DNA from: Treponema sp. OMZ 798
GTDB taxonomy: Bacteria > Spirochaetota > Spirochaetia > Treponematales > Treponemataceae
Length of the DNA: 64,000 nt
Assembly (NCBI RefSeq): GCF_024181385.1
Contig: NZ_CP051305.1
Location: forward strand, 2,542,001 to 2,606,000
Direction: 5' to 3'
Below the pieces are notes generated by a model. That model saw nothing but the letters and a program-made list of their open reading frames with translations, had not been told where the DNA came from and did no database searches. Below, piece by piece: positions 17,240 to 27,311 of the stretch (positions are counted from its first letter, which is position 1; each line of letters begins with the position of its first letter). Position numbers and translations under genes: made by a program.

Positions 17240-19357
17240 ATGGTAAACTTAAAAAAGAACCGAAATAAGACTCGTTTTTCTATTTTGAATAAACTTGTTA
17301 TTTTTTTTGGTATGTTAATTCTGATTGCAGGCTTTACAATGGGAACTGCAGCACTTTATATTGCAAAATCAGCCTTAAACGAAAAAATAGATAATTCACT
17401 GATAGCCAAAGCTGTAGATACGGCAGAAATAATGGATGGAAGGGTAAATGCCTTTGTTCAATTTTTAGAAGGATTAGCTCGAATGCCCGCTCTGAGAGAC
17501 AATTCTCTCTCATATGTCGAAAAAGCCCAAAGTCTTATCAATGAAGCGGCTATGCATCCCCATATCGAATTCTTTGGAGTGTGCGATCTAAATGGAATGC
17601 GATATTCTTCAAATGGACATTTTTCAAACGTCAGTGACATAGACTGGTACAAGATATCAAAGCACGGAATTCCATTTGTAGCAGAACCGGCTGTAAGTGT
17701 TGAAACAAAGAAAATGCAGATTATGGTTGCAGTACCTATATTCGATAACGATAAAAAAGTTACAGGCGTTTTAAGTGTAGGTACAAATGCCTTTATTATA
17801 TCGGAGTTTATTCATGATATACTAATCGGAGAAACAGGAGGCTGTTACATTCTCGGCCGAAATGGATCAGTCATAGCTCATAAGAACACAAACCTTGTTG
17901 CATCTAAGACAAATAGAGTAAAAGAAGTTATTACTGATGAGCACCTAAGAGAAATAGCCGACTTTGAAAAAGAAGCAATTAATTCAAATATTTCCAAAAC
18001 AGGTCTTTTTACTCATGAAAATGAAAAACATATCGCATCTTTTGCCCGCATGGGCTCAACTGCATGGACTGTAGTCATAAGTGCTCCCATCCATGAATTA
18101 ACCGGAAGTATAAAAACATTAAAAAGCACGATGAGAATTCTATGGTTTTTAATGATTATAGTATCAATAATTATTACTATTGTACTAGCTCTTACAATAG
18201 TAAGACCTATAAAAAATGTTGTAGACGCACTTAAAGATATCGCCGAGGGAGAAGGAGATCTAACTGTACAGCTTCCCATAAAAGGAAACGATGAACTATC
18301 TGATCTTTCTATTTACTTTAATAATACCATACGTAAAATAGGTGATTCTGTAAGACTCTTTGGTACAAGCACAGATACAATGCAGCAAATAGGTAACGAA
18401 CTTGCTTCCAATATGACGGAAACGGCAAGTGCAATTAATCAGATAAGCGCCAATATAGACGGTGTAAAGCATCAGACCCTTACACAGGCAGCAAGCGTAA
18501 ATGAAACAGCCGCTACTATCGATCAAATAGTAAAGACAATTCAGCAATTAAATGATGCTATAGGATTACAAGCAGTAAGTGTTGCCAGATCTTCTTCTGC
18601 TGTGGAACAAATGGTCAGCAATATATCTTCAATAAATCAAACTCTTAAAAAAACCGATGATGCCATCAAAACTCTTGCGGATGCGACTGCCGATGGAAAA
18701 GGCTCTTTAACGGAGTCAAACAGTATTACCCAGAAAATAGCCGAAGAGTCGGGAAGCTTGATTGAAGCTTCAAGCGTTATTCAACATATTGCAAGCCAAA
18801 CGAACTTGCTTGCAATGAATGCAGCAATTGAAGCCGCTCATGCAGGTGAATCGGGAAAAGGCTTCGCTGTTGTAGCAGATGAGATTCGAAAACTGGCAGA
18901 AGAGTCTAGTGCACAAGGAAAAACGATAACAACAACCCTTAAGGTTCTAAGTAAAGAAATAGAATCCCTTTCTTCATCTTCAAAAATTGCAGAAAATAAA
19001 TTTGATGTCATTTTTGGCCTTTCCGATCAAGTAAAAAAGATGAGCACCTCTTTAATGGAAGCTATGAAGGAACAAGAACAAGGAAGCCAAGAAATACTTA
19101 GCACAATTAAGGACATAACAGCAGTAACATCAAAAGTAACGGGAGGCTCTGCCGAGATGATGGCAGGCGGAAAAAATGTTGCAATTGAAATGCAAAAACT
19201 TGACGGCCTCACACGTCTGATAACCGACAGCGTAAATGAAATGGCGGCAGGAGCTTCACAAATAAATCAAGCAACACAGGAGGTAAATGAAATCAGCCAA
19301 AAAAACCGACAAAGCATAGAAAACTTAGTAGACGAGGTAGGGAAATTTAAAGTCTAA
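17240..19357 (+). CDS. Methyl-accepting chemotaxis protein with periplasmic dCache-type sensor
   Basis: 705-residue transmembrane chemoreceptor feeding CheA/CheW. Layout: membrane segment at about residues 17-42; a periplasmic region to about 298, including [20 protein letters not shown] and [20 protein letters not shown], the pattern of a double-Cache ligand-binding domain; a second membrane segment ([20 protein letters not shown]); HAMP to about 375; and the signalling domain with hairpin tip [20 protein letters not shown] near 515-535. Cache receptors often bind amino acids. The next gene is tryptophanase, though the receptor's ligand is unknown. It has its own upstream region and ribosome site (AGGGAG). 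Confidence 0.93.
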   Translation: MVNLKKNRNKTRFSILNKLVIFFGMLILIAGFTMGTAALYIAKSALNEKIDNSLIAKAVDTAEIMDGRVNAFVQFLEGLARMPALRDNSLSYVEKAQSLINEAAMHPHIEFFGVCDLNGMRYSSNGHFSNVSDIDWYKISKHGIPFVAEPAVSVETKKMQIMVAVPIFDNDKKVTGVLSVGTNAFIISEFIHDILIGETGGCYILGRNGSVIAHKNTNLVASKTNRVKEVITDEHLREIADFEKEAINSNISKTGLFTHENEKHIASFARMGSTAWTVVISAPIHELTGSIKTLKSTMRILWFLMIIVSIIITIVLALTIVRPIKNVVDALKDIAEGEGDLTVQLPIKGNDELSDLSIYFNNTIRKIGDSVRLFGTSTDTMQQIGNELASNMTETASAINQISANIDGVKHQTLTQAASVNETAATIDQIVKTIQQLNDAIGLQAVSVARSSSAVEQMVSNISSINQTLKKTDDAIKTLADATADGKGSLTESNSITQKIAEESGSLIEASSVIQHIASQTNLLAMNAAIEAAHAGESGKGFAVVADEIRKLAEESSAQGKTITTTLKVLSKEIESLSSSSKIAENKFDVIFGLSDQVKKMSTSLMEAMKEQEQGSQEILSTIKDITAVTSKVTGGSAEMMAGGKNVAIEMQKLDGLTRLITDSVNEMAAGASQINQATQEVNEISQKNRQSIENLVDEVGKFKV

Positions 19358-19389
19358 GTTATAAAACTTAAGAATTCAAAAAAAAGGCT

Positions 19390-19418
19390 TGACAGTAAAA
19401 AAAAGGGGTGGTACACTA
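19390..19418 (+). promoter_or_regulatory. Promoter of tnaA
   Basis: TTGACA (19390-19395), a 17-base spacer and TACACT (19413-19418), followed by a short leader with AGGAGG before the ATG at 19450. No tnaC-like leader peptide with a key Trp codon is seen, so attenuation control of the E. coli kind is not supported. Confidence 0.65.
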
Positions 19419-19449
19419 TAAGCCATAATAACTTATAGGAGGCTTTTTA

Positions 19450-20829
19450 ATGAAAAAGTATGTACCGGAACCTTTTAGAATTAAAATGGTTGAACCCATC
19501 AAAATGACAACGCGCGAGGACCGCATTAAGTATCTTGAAAAAGCAAAGTACAATATGTTTAACTTACGCGGTGAAGATGTCTACATTGACTTATTGACAG
19601 ACAGCGGGACAAACGCAATGAGTGATAAGCAGTGGGGCGGAGTTATGGTAGGAGATGAGGCCTATGCCGGAGGAAAAAGCTATTTCAAATTAGTTGAAGC
19701 CGGTCAGGATATTTTCGGATATGAATTTATCCAGCCCGTTCATCAGGGTCGTGCTGCAGAAAAAGTATTATTCCCCTTGCTGCTTAAAAAAGGTCAAGTG
19801 GCTATTTCAAATATGTTCTTTGATACGACCAGAGCTCATGTAACTCTGGCAGGCGGAAGGCCTCTGGACTGCGTATGCAAAGAAGCAAAAAAACCTTCCG
19901 AATATGCTCCTTTTAAGGGAAATATGGATGTTGAAAAACTTGAACAGCTTATTAACGAACACGGAAAAGAAAAAGTCGGCATGATTGTAATGACAATTAC
20001 AAACAACTCTGCCGGCGGACAGGCTGTTTCAATCCAGAACATTCGTGATGTTGCCAAAGTAGCAAAAAAATACGGTATTTTATTCAATATCGACGCTGCA
20101 CGATTTGCAGAAAACGCATACTTTGTAAAACAAAGAGAAGAAGAATTCAAGAATAAGTCCATCAAAGAAATTATCCGTGAAATGTTCAGCTATGCCGACA
20201 CCTTTACAATGAGCGCCAAAAAAGATGCTATCGTTAATATGGGCGGTTTGATTGGTATTAAAAACAATCAAGAAATCTATCAAATGATTAAGGGTAACTG
20301 TATTTCTTTTGAAGGCTTTATCACTTACGGAGGTCTTGCCGGACGCGATCTTGAAGCCCTGGCCATCGGCTTATATGAAGGCATTGACGAAGAATATTTA
20401 AAATATCGAAATGCTTCTATGGAGTATCTTGCTTCTCAGCTTCTTGATGCCGGTATTGCCATTCAAAACCCGGCAGGCGGGCACGGCGTTTATGTTGATG
20501 CCAATGCAATGTTCCCCCATATTCCATATTACGAATTTCCAGGTCACACTCTCTGCGTCGAGTTGTATAAAGAAGCAGGAATCCGAACATGCGATATCGG
20601 TTCCTTTATGCTCGGAAACGACCCCGAAACCGGAGAACAAATCAAATCGGAATTCGAATTTGCCCGTCTTGCAATTCCGAGACGAGTATATACACAGTCT
20701 CACTTAGATGTTATTGCAGGAGCTTTAATCAACATTAAAGAAAGAGCATCACAAGTTAAAGGCTATAAAATTATTTGGGAACCGCCGATTTTAAGACACT
20801 TCCAAGCTCATTTGGAACCTATAAAATAA
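19450..20829 (+). CDS. tnaA: Tryptophanase (tryptophan indole-lyase)
   Basis: Pyridoxal-phosphate enzyme that splits L-tryptophan into indole, pyruvate and ammonia. 459 residues. Motifs: [11 protein letters not shown] at the start, [22 protein letters not shown]-like [22 protein letters not shown], and MSAKKDA with the cofactor lysine at residue 257-258. Tyrosine phenol-lyase is the close alternative. The C-terminal [18 protein letters not shown] matches tryptophanase (which has IGSFLLGRDP), whereas phenol-lyase has an Arg-containing SMERG there. The following gene encodes an amino-acid symporter. Oral treponemes of this group are indole-positive, which agrees. Confidence 0.9.
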   Translation: MKKYVPEPFRIKMVEPIKMTTREDRIKYLEKAKYNMFNLRGEDVYIDLLTDSGTNAMSDKQWGGVMVGDEAYAGGKSYFKLVEAGQDIFGYEFIQPVHQGRAAEKVLFPLLLKKGQVAISNMFFDTTRAHVTLAGGRPLDCVCKEAKKPSEYAPFKGNMDVEKLEQLINEHGKEKVGMIVMTITNNSAGGQAVSIQNIRDVAKVAKKYGILFNIDAARFAENAYFVKQREEEFKNKSIKEIIREMFSYADTFTMSAKKDAIVNMGGLIGIKNNQEIYQMIKGNCISFEGFITYGGLAGRDLEALAIGLYEGIDEEYLKYRNASMEYLASQLLDAGIAIQNPAGGHGVYVDANAMFPHIPYYEFPGHTLCVELYKEAGIRTCDIGSFMLGNDPETGEQIKSEFEFARLAIPRRVYTQSHLDVIAGALINIKERASQVKGYKIIWEPPILRHFQAHLEPIK

Positions 20830-20857
20830 TCGGTAATTTATAAAATAACCGAATATC

Positions 20858-20884
20858 GGACGGATGACTATTGATTATCCGTCC
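20858..20884. other. Intercistronic hairpin between tnaA and the transporter gene
   Basis: Arms GGACGGAT (20858-20865) and ATCCGTCC (20877-20884) with an 11-base loop and no T-run. It may stabilise or process the mRNA between two co-transcribed genes, or it may separate them. Confidence 0.45.
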
Positions 20885-20927
20885 AAACATCGGATGTATG
20901 GTGTATTTATAAAATAAGGAGGTTTAT

Positions 20928-22253
20928 ATGGCAAACATAGAATCAAAGCGAGATCACTTTAATTCTAAGTGGGGCTTTATTCTTGCTTGTATCGGGTCCG
21001 CTGTCGGTATGGGGAACATTTGGCTTTTTCCCTTCCGTGTCGGACAATTCGGAGGAGCGGCGTTTTTAATTCCGTACTTCATCTTTGTTGCAGTTATCGG
21101 TTATACCGGTGTCGTTGAAGAAATGTGCTTCGGCAGGGCTATGAAAACAGGGCCTCATGGTGCATTTTTAAAAGCAACAAGAATGAGAGGAAGTGAAGCC
21201 GGTAATTATATCGGTTGGATTCCGGTTATCGGATCCTTAGGCATCGCTATCGGATACACTGTCGTTGTAGGATGGATTATCCGTTTTACGGTCGGAGCTT
21301 TTACAGGTTCAATGCTTGCTGCAGAAAACAGCGGTGCATATTTCGGATCTATCGCAGGGCCCTTATCCAGTCTACCCTGGCACATTATTGCAATTGCAGT
21401 TTCATTTTTAGTAATGGTCGCAGGAGTTTCATCCGGTATCGAAAAGATTAACAAAATCATGATGCCCACCTTCTTTGCTTTGTTTATCATTCTTGCAATC
21501 AGAGTTGCAACACTGCCCAAAGCAATGGAAGGCTATAAATTCCTTTTCAAAACGGATTGGTCCGCATTAGGCAATATTAAAACTTGGGTATTTGCCTTAG
21601 GTCAGGCATTCTTCTCGCTGTCGTTAGCAGGAAGCGGTACGGTTGTATACGGAAGCTATCTGAAAGATACGGAGGACGCTCCCACCAGTGCAAAGTATAC
21701 AGCAATCTTTGATACACTTGCAGCTATGATTGCCGCCTTGGTTATCATCCCTGCCGTTTTTGCTTATGACCTGGAACCCTCCGCAGGACCGCCCTTGATG
21801 TTCATCACAATGCCTATGATCTTCAAAGAAATGCCTGCCGGTACTTTGTTTTCTATTATATTCTTTATTGCCGTATTGTTTGCCGGTATTACATCGCTAA
21901 TCAACCTATATGAAACACCTGTAGAACTCATGCAGCAAAAGTTTAAGCTCAGCCGAAAAGCCGCCCTCGCAATAGTTCTTGGTCTCGGCTTTGCAGTAGG
22001 TTTAGTAGTTGAAGACGGAAACATACTCGGTACATGGATGGATGTAATCAGTATTTACATAATTCCGCTCGGAGCCTTGCTTGCCGGTATCATGTTCTTC
22101 TGGGTTGCCGGTAAGGACTTTGTTCTTGACGAAGTTTCAAAGGGCAGACTCAAGAGAATCGGAGATTCATATTCTATTCAAGGAAAATACATATATTGCG
22201 GTTTAACCTTAATAGTTTATATTCTCGGTATCTTCTATGGAGGCATCGGCTAG
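20928..22253 (+). CDS. Neurotransmitter:sodium symporter family transporter, probably for tryptophan
   Basis: Inner-membrane sodium-coupled amino-acid importer of the LeuT fold. 441 residues with about 11 hydrophobic segments, typical of bacterial members. The N-terminal SKWGFILACIGSAVGMGNIW with the unwound helix-1 motif GSAVGMGNIW is diagnostic, and RVGQFGGAAFLIPYF follows. Located 98 bases after tryptophanase on the same strand with a good ribosome site (AAGGAGG). A tryptophan transporter of this family (TnaT) is known next to tryptophanase in other bacteria, so substrate is inferred from context. A strong terminator follows. Confidence 0.88.
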   Translation: MANIESKRDHFNSKWGFILACIGSAVGMGNIWLFPFRVGQFGGAAFLIPYFIFVAVIGYTGVVEEMCFGRAMKTGPHGAFLKATRMRGSEAGNYIGWIPVIGSLGIAIGYTVVVGWIIRFTVGAFTGSMLAAENSGAYFGSIAGPLSSLPWHIIAIAVSFLVMVAGVSSGIEKINKIMMPTFFALFIILAIRVATLPKAMEGYKFLFKTDWSALGNIKTWVFALGQAFFSLSLAGSGTVVYGSYLKDTEDAPTSAKYTAIFDTLAAMIAALVIIPAVFAYDLEPSAGPPLMFITMPMIFKEMPAGTLFSIIFFIAVLFAGITSLINLYETPVELMQQKFKLSRKAALAIVLGLGFAVGLVVEDGNILGTWMDVISIYIIPLGALLAGIMFFWVAGKDFVLDEVSKGRLKRIGDSYSIQGKYIYCGLTLIVYILGIFYGGIG

Positions 22254-22283
22254 AGTAAGCCGGTCTTTTAAAGACACAACCAA

Positions 22284-22316
22284 AACCGATTAGTCCTACG
22301 GATTAATCGGTTTTTT
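22284..22316 (+). terminator. Rho-independent terminator after the transporter gene
   Basis: Stem AACCGATTA / TAATCGGTT, extended inward by TCC/GGA, followed by a T-run, 31 bases after the stop. It ends the tnaA-transporter unit. Confidence 0.85.
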
Positions 22317-22339
22317 CTTTAAAAAAGTAAGGCAGGAAA

Positions 22340-23636
22340 TCAAATACAAAAGGCGGCATATAGCGGGACAATCTTTTTTTTATTTTCAAAGCCGAAATTT
22401 TTTGAAGAAAGTTTTATGGCATATTCGGGATTATATGTGTCCATATATACCTTTAAACTCTTGGCTCTGGTATTGTCCGCCGATTTTACCTCAATGGGAA
22501 TAATCTTATCTTTCCGTTTTATTATAAAATCTATTTCTGCTTCTCTTTCGGATTCCCAATAATAAGTTCGATAGCCGTTTATAGAAAGCTGAACCTGCAC
22601 ATAATTTTCCGTCATGCCGCCCTTAAAATCATTTAGTTCATCATTCATATAAAGTATGTCGTTTGCCGATAAGTCTTTTTTTGCAAACAAAAGCCCTAAG
22701 TCGGATACATAAACTTTAAAAGAATCTATATCGCGATAGTTTTCAAGCGGCTTTTTTATTTGGCTTACCTTATAAACAAGGGATACAATTCCTGACAGAG
22801 ACAGCCATTCAATTGCATTCTTAAATTCGGCCGCCCTTCCTCCTTTTTTTATCATCTTATATTGAAAGCGTGTATTCTTTTTTGATAACTGAACGGTTAT
22901 GTTGTCATAGGTTAATCTGGTCTTTTTTATTTCGTTTAAATTATTATACTTACTCATATCATTTAGATAGCTTGCCAGTATAGTGTCTTGAGTATGCCGA
23001 ACAAGGATGTAATCCTCCGTTTCAATAAAGAGTTTTACACATTCGGGGCATTCCTCCCACAATGAGGTATTTTCTATAGAGTTCCATTGCCTTATCGTGC
23101 AAGGCCGAAGGGAGGGGATTATTTGTATCAAAGCTTTTTTTTATTTCTTTTACCAGAACTGCTTCTCCCACAGCGAGTAGGAATTCTTCAATATCCATAG
23201 GATGGAGTGTTTTCATATCAACCTTTCCAACCGGAAAAGAAAATTTTTTTCTGCTCACGGCAACACCGAGAAGACTTCCGGCAACCAGAATATGATACTC
23301 AGGTGCTTTTTCATAAAAGTATTTTAATGCTGTCAGCGCCTCTTCACAAAGCTGAATTTCATCAAATACAATCAAGGTTTTTTCTTTTACAATGGACTCT
23401 CCGGAAATATGAGAAAGTATGGGGAGTAAATAATCGGGTTTCAAATTTTCTTTAAAGGTTTCATTTAATTTAGGATTCATCTCAAAATTGAAATAGGCTA
23501 CATTTTCATAATTTTCTCTGCCGAATTCTAAGATAGAATAGGTTTTACCCACCTGTCTTGCTCCTTGTAATATTAGAGGCTTACGATGCTTGTTGTTCTT
23601 CCATTTTTCCAAATCTTTGCTGATTTTTCTGTACAT
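22340..23636 (-). pseudogene. AAA ATPase with DUF4143 domain, frameshifted
   Basis: The first part (23636 to about 23045) has ILQGARQVGKTYSILEFG (Walker A), LIVFDEIQLC (Walker B) and LVAGSLLGVAVS, and ends at GGMP. The second part (to 22340) continues ECVKLFIETEDY and carries the C-terminal DUF4143 nuclease-like region, including EREAEIDFIIKRKDKIIPIE. Four G on the + strand at 23045-23048, where three would keep frame, cause the break. Joined, the protein would be about 431 residues, the usual size. This family is common in host-associated anaerobes; function is unclear. The gene is broken or mis-sequenced by one base. Confidence 0.85.
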
Positions 23637-23732
23637 AGCCTATTTTCCTGTAGTTCATAGTAAAATTATAGCAAATATTCATGTATTTATCAAGGATAAA
23701 TTTATAAAAAATTGCATTAAACCCCATCAATC

Positions 23733-24512
23733 CTATACCTTTTGCAAAGTCTGCGGTTTTTGGACATAGGGAAAACGGTAATCGGATAGGCTGAACTCAA
23801 AGGTTTCTCTGTTTACTATGCCGAGCGGTTTGTCGCTGTCGTACAGCTGCATGAGAAACTCTACCGCCTGAGCGCACGAGTGGTAGGTTCCGAATGCTTT
23901 GTCGTAATCGTAGTCTGTGATGTCATTGGCGATATTGCCGAAGTTTGTTTTTGTGGCGTCGGGGGCAAAAACCTTTGCCTGCATTTTCGCGCCCGCTGCG
24001 CTCAATTCGCGGCTTAAGCCTTCGGTAAAGGAGGCGGCAAAAAATTTCGTTGCGCAATAGCTAACCGCAGACGGGACAATCGTATACCCGCCGACGGACG
24101 ACACGTTGATAAGCTGGGTATTTTCTTTATTTGCAAAATCCCGCACATACAAAGCCGAAAAAAGCGCAACCGCTTCTACATTGAGCTTCAACATATCTTC
24201 CAGTTTTGCAAGGTTTTGATTTTCCACGCTGCAATAATCGCCGAAGCCTGCATTGTTTATCCATGTTTCGATATCCAGCTCCTTTACCGAATTGTATAGG
24301 GCATAGATATTTTCTTTTTCGGTAAGGTCGTATACCTTAATGATGACCTCCGCCGAAGCATTGCCGGCTCCGGCAATTTCGGTTTTCAACTTTTCAAGTT
24401 TCTCTTTAGTGCGTGCAACCGCAATGATGTTTTTCCCGCGCTGCGCAAACCGCTTTGCCGCTTCGTATCCGATACCTGAACTTGCACCAGTGATAACTAC
24501 GTATTTTTTCAT
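23733..24512 (-). CDS. Short-chain dehydrogenase/reductase
   Basis: NAD(P)-dependent oxidoreductase of 259 residues. Motifs: TGASSGIGYEAAKRFAQRGK (cofactor-binding TGxxxGIG), NNAGFGDYCS, INVSSVGGYTI with the catalytic Ser, and SYCATKFFAASF with the YxxxK pair. Substrate unknown. It is third in a tight minus-strand run after an SMP-30-like and a MerR gene, 5 bases after the MerR stop. Base composition is visibly richer in G+C (near 50% in sampled lines) than surrounding genes. A short stretch matching its middle recurs at 27279-27311. Confidence 0.88.
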   Translation of the reverse strand: MKKYVVITGASSGIGYEAAKRFAQRGKNIIAVARTKEKLEKLKTEIAGAGNASAEVIIKVYDLTEKENIYALYNSVKELDIETWINNAGFGDYCSVENQNLAKLEDMLKLNVEAVALFSALYVRDFANKENTQLINVSSVGGYTIVPSAVSYCATKFFAASFTEGLSRELSAAGAKMQAKVFAPDATKTNFGNIANDITDYDYDKAFGTYHSCAQAVEFLMQLYDSDKPLGIVNRETFEFSLSDYRFPYVQKPQTLQKV

Positions 24513-24517
24513 CTTTT

Positions 24518-24877
24518 TTACCTCTTTAGAGTTAATTTTTTATAGTATTCGATTTTTTCACGGATTTTTGCTAAGCTGTGTGTTTTGGTTTCAAGTTCCG
24601 CTAAAAGACGCTTTTCGTGTTCTTGGAGCATTTTAAGCCGCTCGGGTGCGGTGCTCTCTCCCTTTTCACGAAGTTCGGCAAACTCGGCTATCTGTGCTAT
24701 GGGCATACCGGTTGCTTTTAAGCGGAATACAAATTCCATCCAAGCGATGTCGGTCTCCGTAAATTCCCGATAACCGTTTTTTCTTCTGCGAATGGGTTTT
24801 AACACGCCTATTCTTTCATAATAGCGGAGCGCCGAATCGCTTACGCCGAGTTTAAAGGCAAATTCTTTAATCGTCAT
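24518..24877 (-). CDS. MerR family transcriptional regulator
   Basis: 119 residues from ATG 24877 (MTIKEFAFKLGVSDSALRYY), with GAAGGG upstream; a start 5 codons earlier is possible. The N-terminal winged helix has ALRYYERIGVLKPIRRRKNG and YREFTETDIAWMEFVFRL. The rest is a dimerising coiled coil. No cysteine cluster for metal sensing is visible, so it probably responds to an organic compound or oxidative signal, as in regulators of SDR and reductase genes. It overlaps the SMP-30-like gene and precedes the SDR gene; all three likely share one mRNA. Confidence 0.88.
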   Translation of the reverse strand: MTIKEFAFKLGVSDSALRYYERIGVLKPIRRRKNGYREFTETDIAWMEFVFRLKATGMPIAQIAEFAELREKGESTAPERLKMLQEHEKRLLAELETKTHSLAKIREKIEYYKKLTLKR

Positions 24878-25697
24878 GGCTGTTCCCTTCAAAGGTAATT
24901 TTATAGAGCGAATTATCTCCCCACGCTGCGATGTACAGTTCCTTTGAATCGGCTGCGGCGATGAGTCCGACAGGAGAAACCGGTTTGTCGGTAAGCTGTT
25001 CGGTTTTTCCGTCCGTAAGCGAAATGCGGTAGAGCCCCTTGCCGCCGTAATCGACGGTCAAAACGGAATCAGGCTGAAACGGATCGGGAATGAGTCCCGC
25101 TGCCGGTGCATTCAGCGTTTTACTCAAAACGGTGAGCTTGGCATTTTTTGCTTGGTAAAGGTAGATTGTTCCGGTGATGTCGTTAATGACATAGCGGTCT
25201 TTGCCCGTCTGAATAGCCGCAACCGGAGTGGTTAAGCCCTTATCGGCAAGTACCGAGATTTTTCCTTCCGGCGATACGGAAAGAACTCTGCTTTTTCCCC
25301 GCTCGGCGACAAGCAGGTTGCCGTTATCATCAAAGGTTATACCGGCAACAACACTGAGCCCTGAAATAAAAGTGCTTTTTTTACCGTTTTGCACTTTGTA
25401 GATTACGCCCCCGCTGTAGGTTGCTATGTATAAAGCGTCCTTGGTGTCGATTGTAAGACCAGAAGGAGAAGGAATATCTTTTATAACCGTTTCTATTTTT
25501 CCCGAGCGGTAGCGGTCAATTCGTCCTGCACTCCAGTTTGCAATGTACAAATAGCCCTTGCTGTCAAAAGCCATTCCGACAGGGGCGGAAAGAGATGAAG
25601 CTAATTTTTTTATCCCGATGTGCTCTTTTGCAAAAAGATTACAGTGTGCCAAAACAGCCGTACCGATTAAAAAAATACCCATGTGAATTTTATTCAT
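24867..25697 (-). CDS. Secreted SMP-30/NHL-type beta-propeller protein
   Basis: 276 residues with an N-terminal signal sequence (MGIFLIGTAVLAHCNLFA). The body has repeated beta-propeller blades: PVGMAFDSKGYLYIANWSAG, PSGLTIDTKDALYIATYSGG, VAGITFDDNGNLLVAERGKS. These resemble SMP-30/gluconolactonase and strictosidine-synthase-like proteins. Catalytic metal ligands cannot be assigned by eye, so lactonase activity is only a possibility. First gene of the operon with MerR and SDR; its 3' end overlaps the MerR start. G+C is clearly higher than the neighbourhood. Confidence 0.78.
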   Translation of the reverse strand: MNKIHMGIFLIGTAVLAHCNLFAKEHIGIKKLASSLSAPVGMAFDSKGYLYIANWSAGRIDRYRSGKIETVIKDIPSPSGLTIDTKDALYIATYSGGVIYKVQNGKKSTFISGLSVVAGITFDDNGNLLVAERGKSRVLSVSPEGKISVLADKGLTTPVAAIQTGKDRYVINDITGTIYLYQAKNAKLTVLSKTLNAPAAGLIPDPFQPDSVLTVDYGGKGLYRISLTDGKTEQLTDKPVSPVGLIAAADSKELYIAAWGDNSLYKITFEGNSHDD

Positions 25698-25902
25698 ATT
25701 AAAACCTCCTGATTTATGTATCTTTTAATAATATAAACCTTGCAGTTAGGTTCAAGGCAAGCGGTTTTTGGAAAATATTTTGTAGAAGAGGGGGAATTTT
25801 TGAAAGGATTCTATAAGTTTATAAAAGAGTGGTTCTAATTCTGAATACATATATTTCGGATTAGATTAAATAAATTCTTACAAATTTTCACCGATTATGT
25901 TA

Positions 25903-26436
25903 TCAGCTAAACTTATCCTCTAATTTTCCCATTAACCAATGTATGAAAACGAGATTTCCTATCATTATAATGCAGCTCAATATTGAATAAAAAATTATTC
26001 TTGAAAAGATAAATTGCTTCCATATATTTACCAATATAGCTATGGATATTGGGGTACATATTAAGCTTGTAGCCAATGAAGGGATATATCTTTTTATAAA
26101 TAGTGCCTGAAAAATATGAACAATCATATGTAAAACAAAGGCGATAAAACATCCGAGCCATAAATAATACCAATTAGTCAAAAAAGAAATAATACAGATA
26201 ATCAGAATAAGTATATATTCTTCCGCAACGCCGAATGCAAATGCCGCCGTTGAGATTTTTTTCATGTGATTAATAACAGGTATAAATCTTGACGGTACTA
26301 TTGCTTGCAGATAGTTTTCGTTTTTTTGAATCCAATATTTAATGAAAATAATTTCTTCAAAATCGTGAAGTATAAAGAGTAAGGGAAAAGACCATATAAT
26401 GATGTGCATGTCATTCATAATAGTTAATTTCATCAT
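25903..26436 (-). CDS. HXXEE-domain membrane protein
   Basis: 177-residue integral membrane protein. The motif LHDFEEIIFIKYW near residue 23 gives the H-x-x-E-E signature, with a second His-rich helix FVLHMIVHIFQALFIKRYIP. The family is predicted to bind metal in the membrane; no function is established. Its ATGA start overlaps the stop of the preceding gene, so they form one transcript. Low G+C, like the local background. Confidence 0.75.
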   Translation of the reverse strand: MMKLTIMNDMHIIIWSFPLLFILHDFEEIIFIKYWIQKNENYLQAIVPSRFIPVINHMKKISTAAFAFGVAEEYILILIICIISFLTNWYYLWLGCFIAFVLHMIVHIFQALFIKRYIPSLATSLICTPISIAILVNIWKQFIFSRIIFYSILSCIIMIGNLVFIHWLMGKLEDKFS

Positions 26437-27238
26437 TCTTCCAAAATACTTTCTACCAATTTACAGGTGTCCATCAGCTTCAGTTTATAAATTTTAGTAT
26501 CGCTAATTATTTCATCATAAAAGTTTTGTAAGGTATGAGCGGGCGATAAAGTCCATAATTTATAAGGGGCAAGTTTTATCTTTCCTATTTTTTTTAAATA
26601 GGGTAATAAAAGCTCCACATCTTTATGATTGAGCCAACGATCCGTTTTAAGTGCATATTCGGTATTTATTTTGCCGCAAGCAATTTTACTGTTCATAAAA
26701 TTTTCCATTGAGGGCAGTGTATTTTGCAATAATCTGGTACACGCTAAGTGATATTCTATTTTCCTGGGAGTTTGGTCCACAGAAGATACAAAACAAGCCC
26801 ATACCCTTGGGGCATCTCAATTGCTAAAACATCACCTACTTGGAAAAAAGGCTCTTTTTGTTTTTTAAGCTTCGGTTTTTTGATGGGTTTTTTATTTTCA
26901 CTTTGAAGTTGTATTGCTAATTTATCAAGAACTTTTTGCCGCTGCTTTTGAGCCTTTGGATCTATCTTATTCCAAATTTCGCTTGCACCTTTGGATAAGA
27001 TCGACATTGTTTTTTGCTTAATTGTTTCATCCAAAAAGCCTATTTTCCATAAAGAATAAGCAAAAGCAGTCCAATAAATTTCAGTATAGAGTTCGTCTAT
27101 ACAAAAATTTTCTTCTTCCTTTATCCATTTTTGTTTGATTTTTTCTACATCTTCGCCGTCTTTATAACGCTCTGTGATATCGTTGTAGATATCATAGGCA
27201 CTGTCGCTGTCTATAATTTCTATACCGTCTATTGCCAT
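26433..27238 (-). pseudogene. Hypothetical protein with a GDVLAIEMPQGYG segment (Imm26-like?), frameshifted
   Basis: The first part, from ATG 27238 (MAIDGIEIIDSDSAYDIYND) with a good ribosome site, runs to about 26800 and ends in VGDVLAIEMPQGYG. The second part continues FVSSVDQTPRKIEYHLACTR to 26433. Adding one G to the GGG run (+ strand CCC 26798-26800) joins them into about 268 residues. The middle segment resembles the start of immunity-protein-like domains of the Imm26 kind, which is only a weak clue. It ends overlapping the HXXEE gene. It could be a cytoplasmic immunity or stress protein; not recognised with certainty. Confidence 0.5.
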
Positions 27239-27278
27239 ATTAAACACATCCTTTTTAAACAATTTTATAAATTATCGG

Positions 27279-27311
27279 CAAGGTCGTATGCGTTAATGAT
27301 AATCTCCGCCT
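27279..27311 (-). pseudogene. Short remnant homologous to the SDR gene
   Basis: About 32 bases here differ at only a few positions from 24329-24360 inside the SDR gene. It lies just after the end of the flavodoxin gene on the same strand. It looks like the leftover of a deleted SDR paralogue or a recombination scar. Confidence 0.45.

Noticed and set aside
19450..20829. Tyrosine phenol-lyase instead of tryptophanase
   Set aside because: The C-terminal region reads [13 protein letters not shown], as tryptophanase does, and lacks the SMERG-like segment of phenol-lyase. Certainty is high but not complete.
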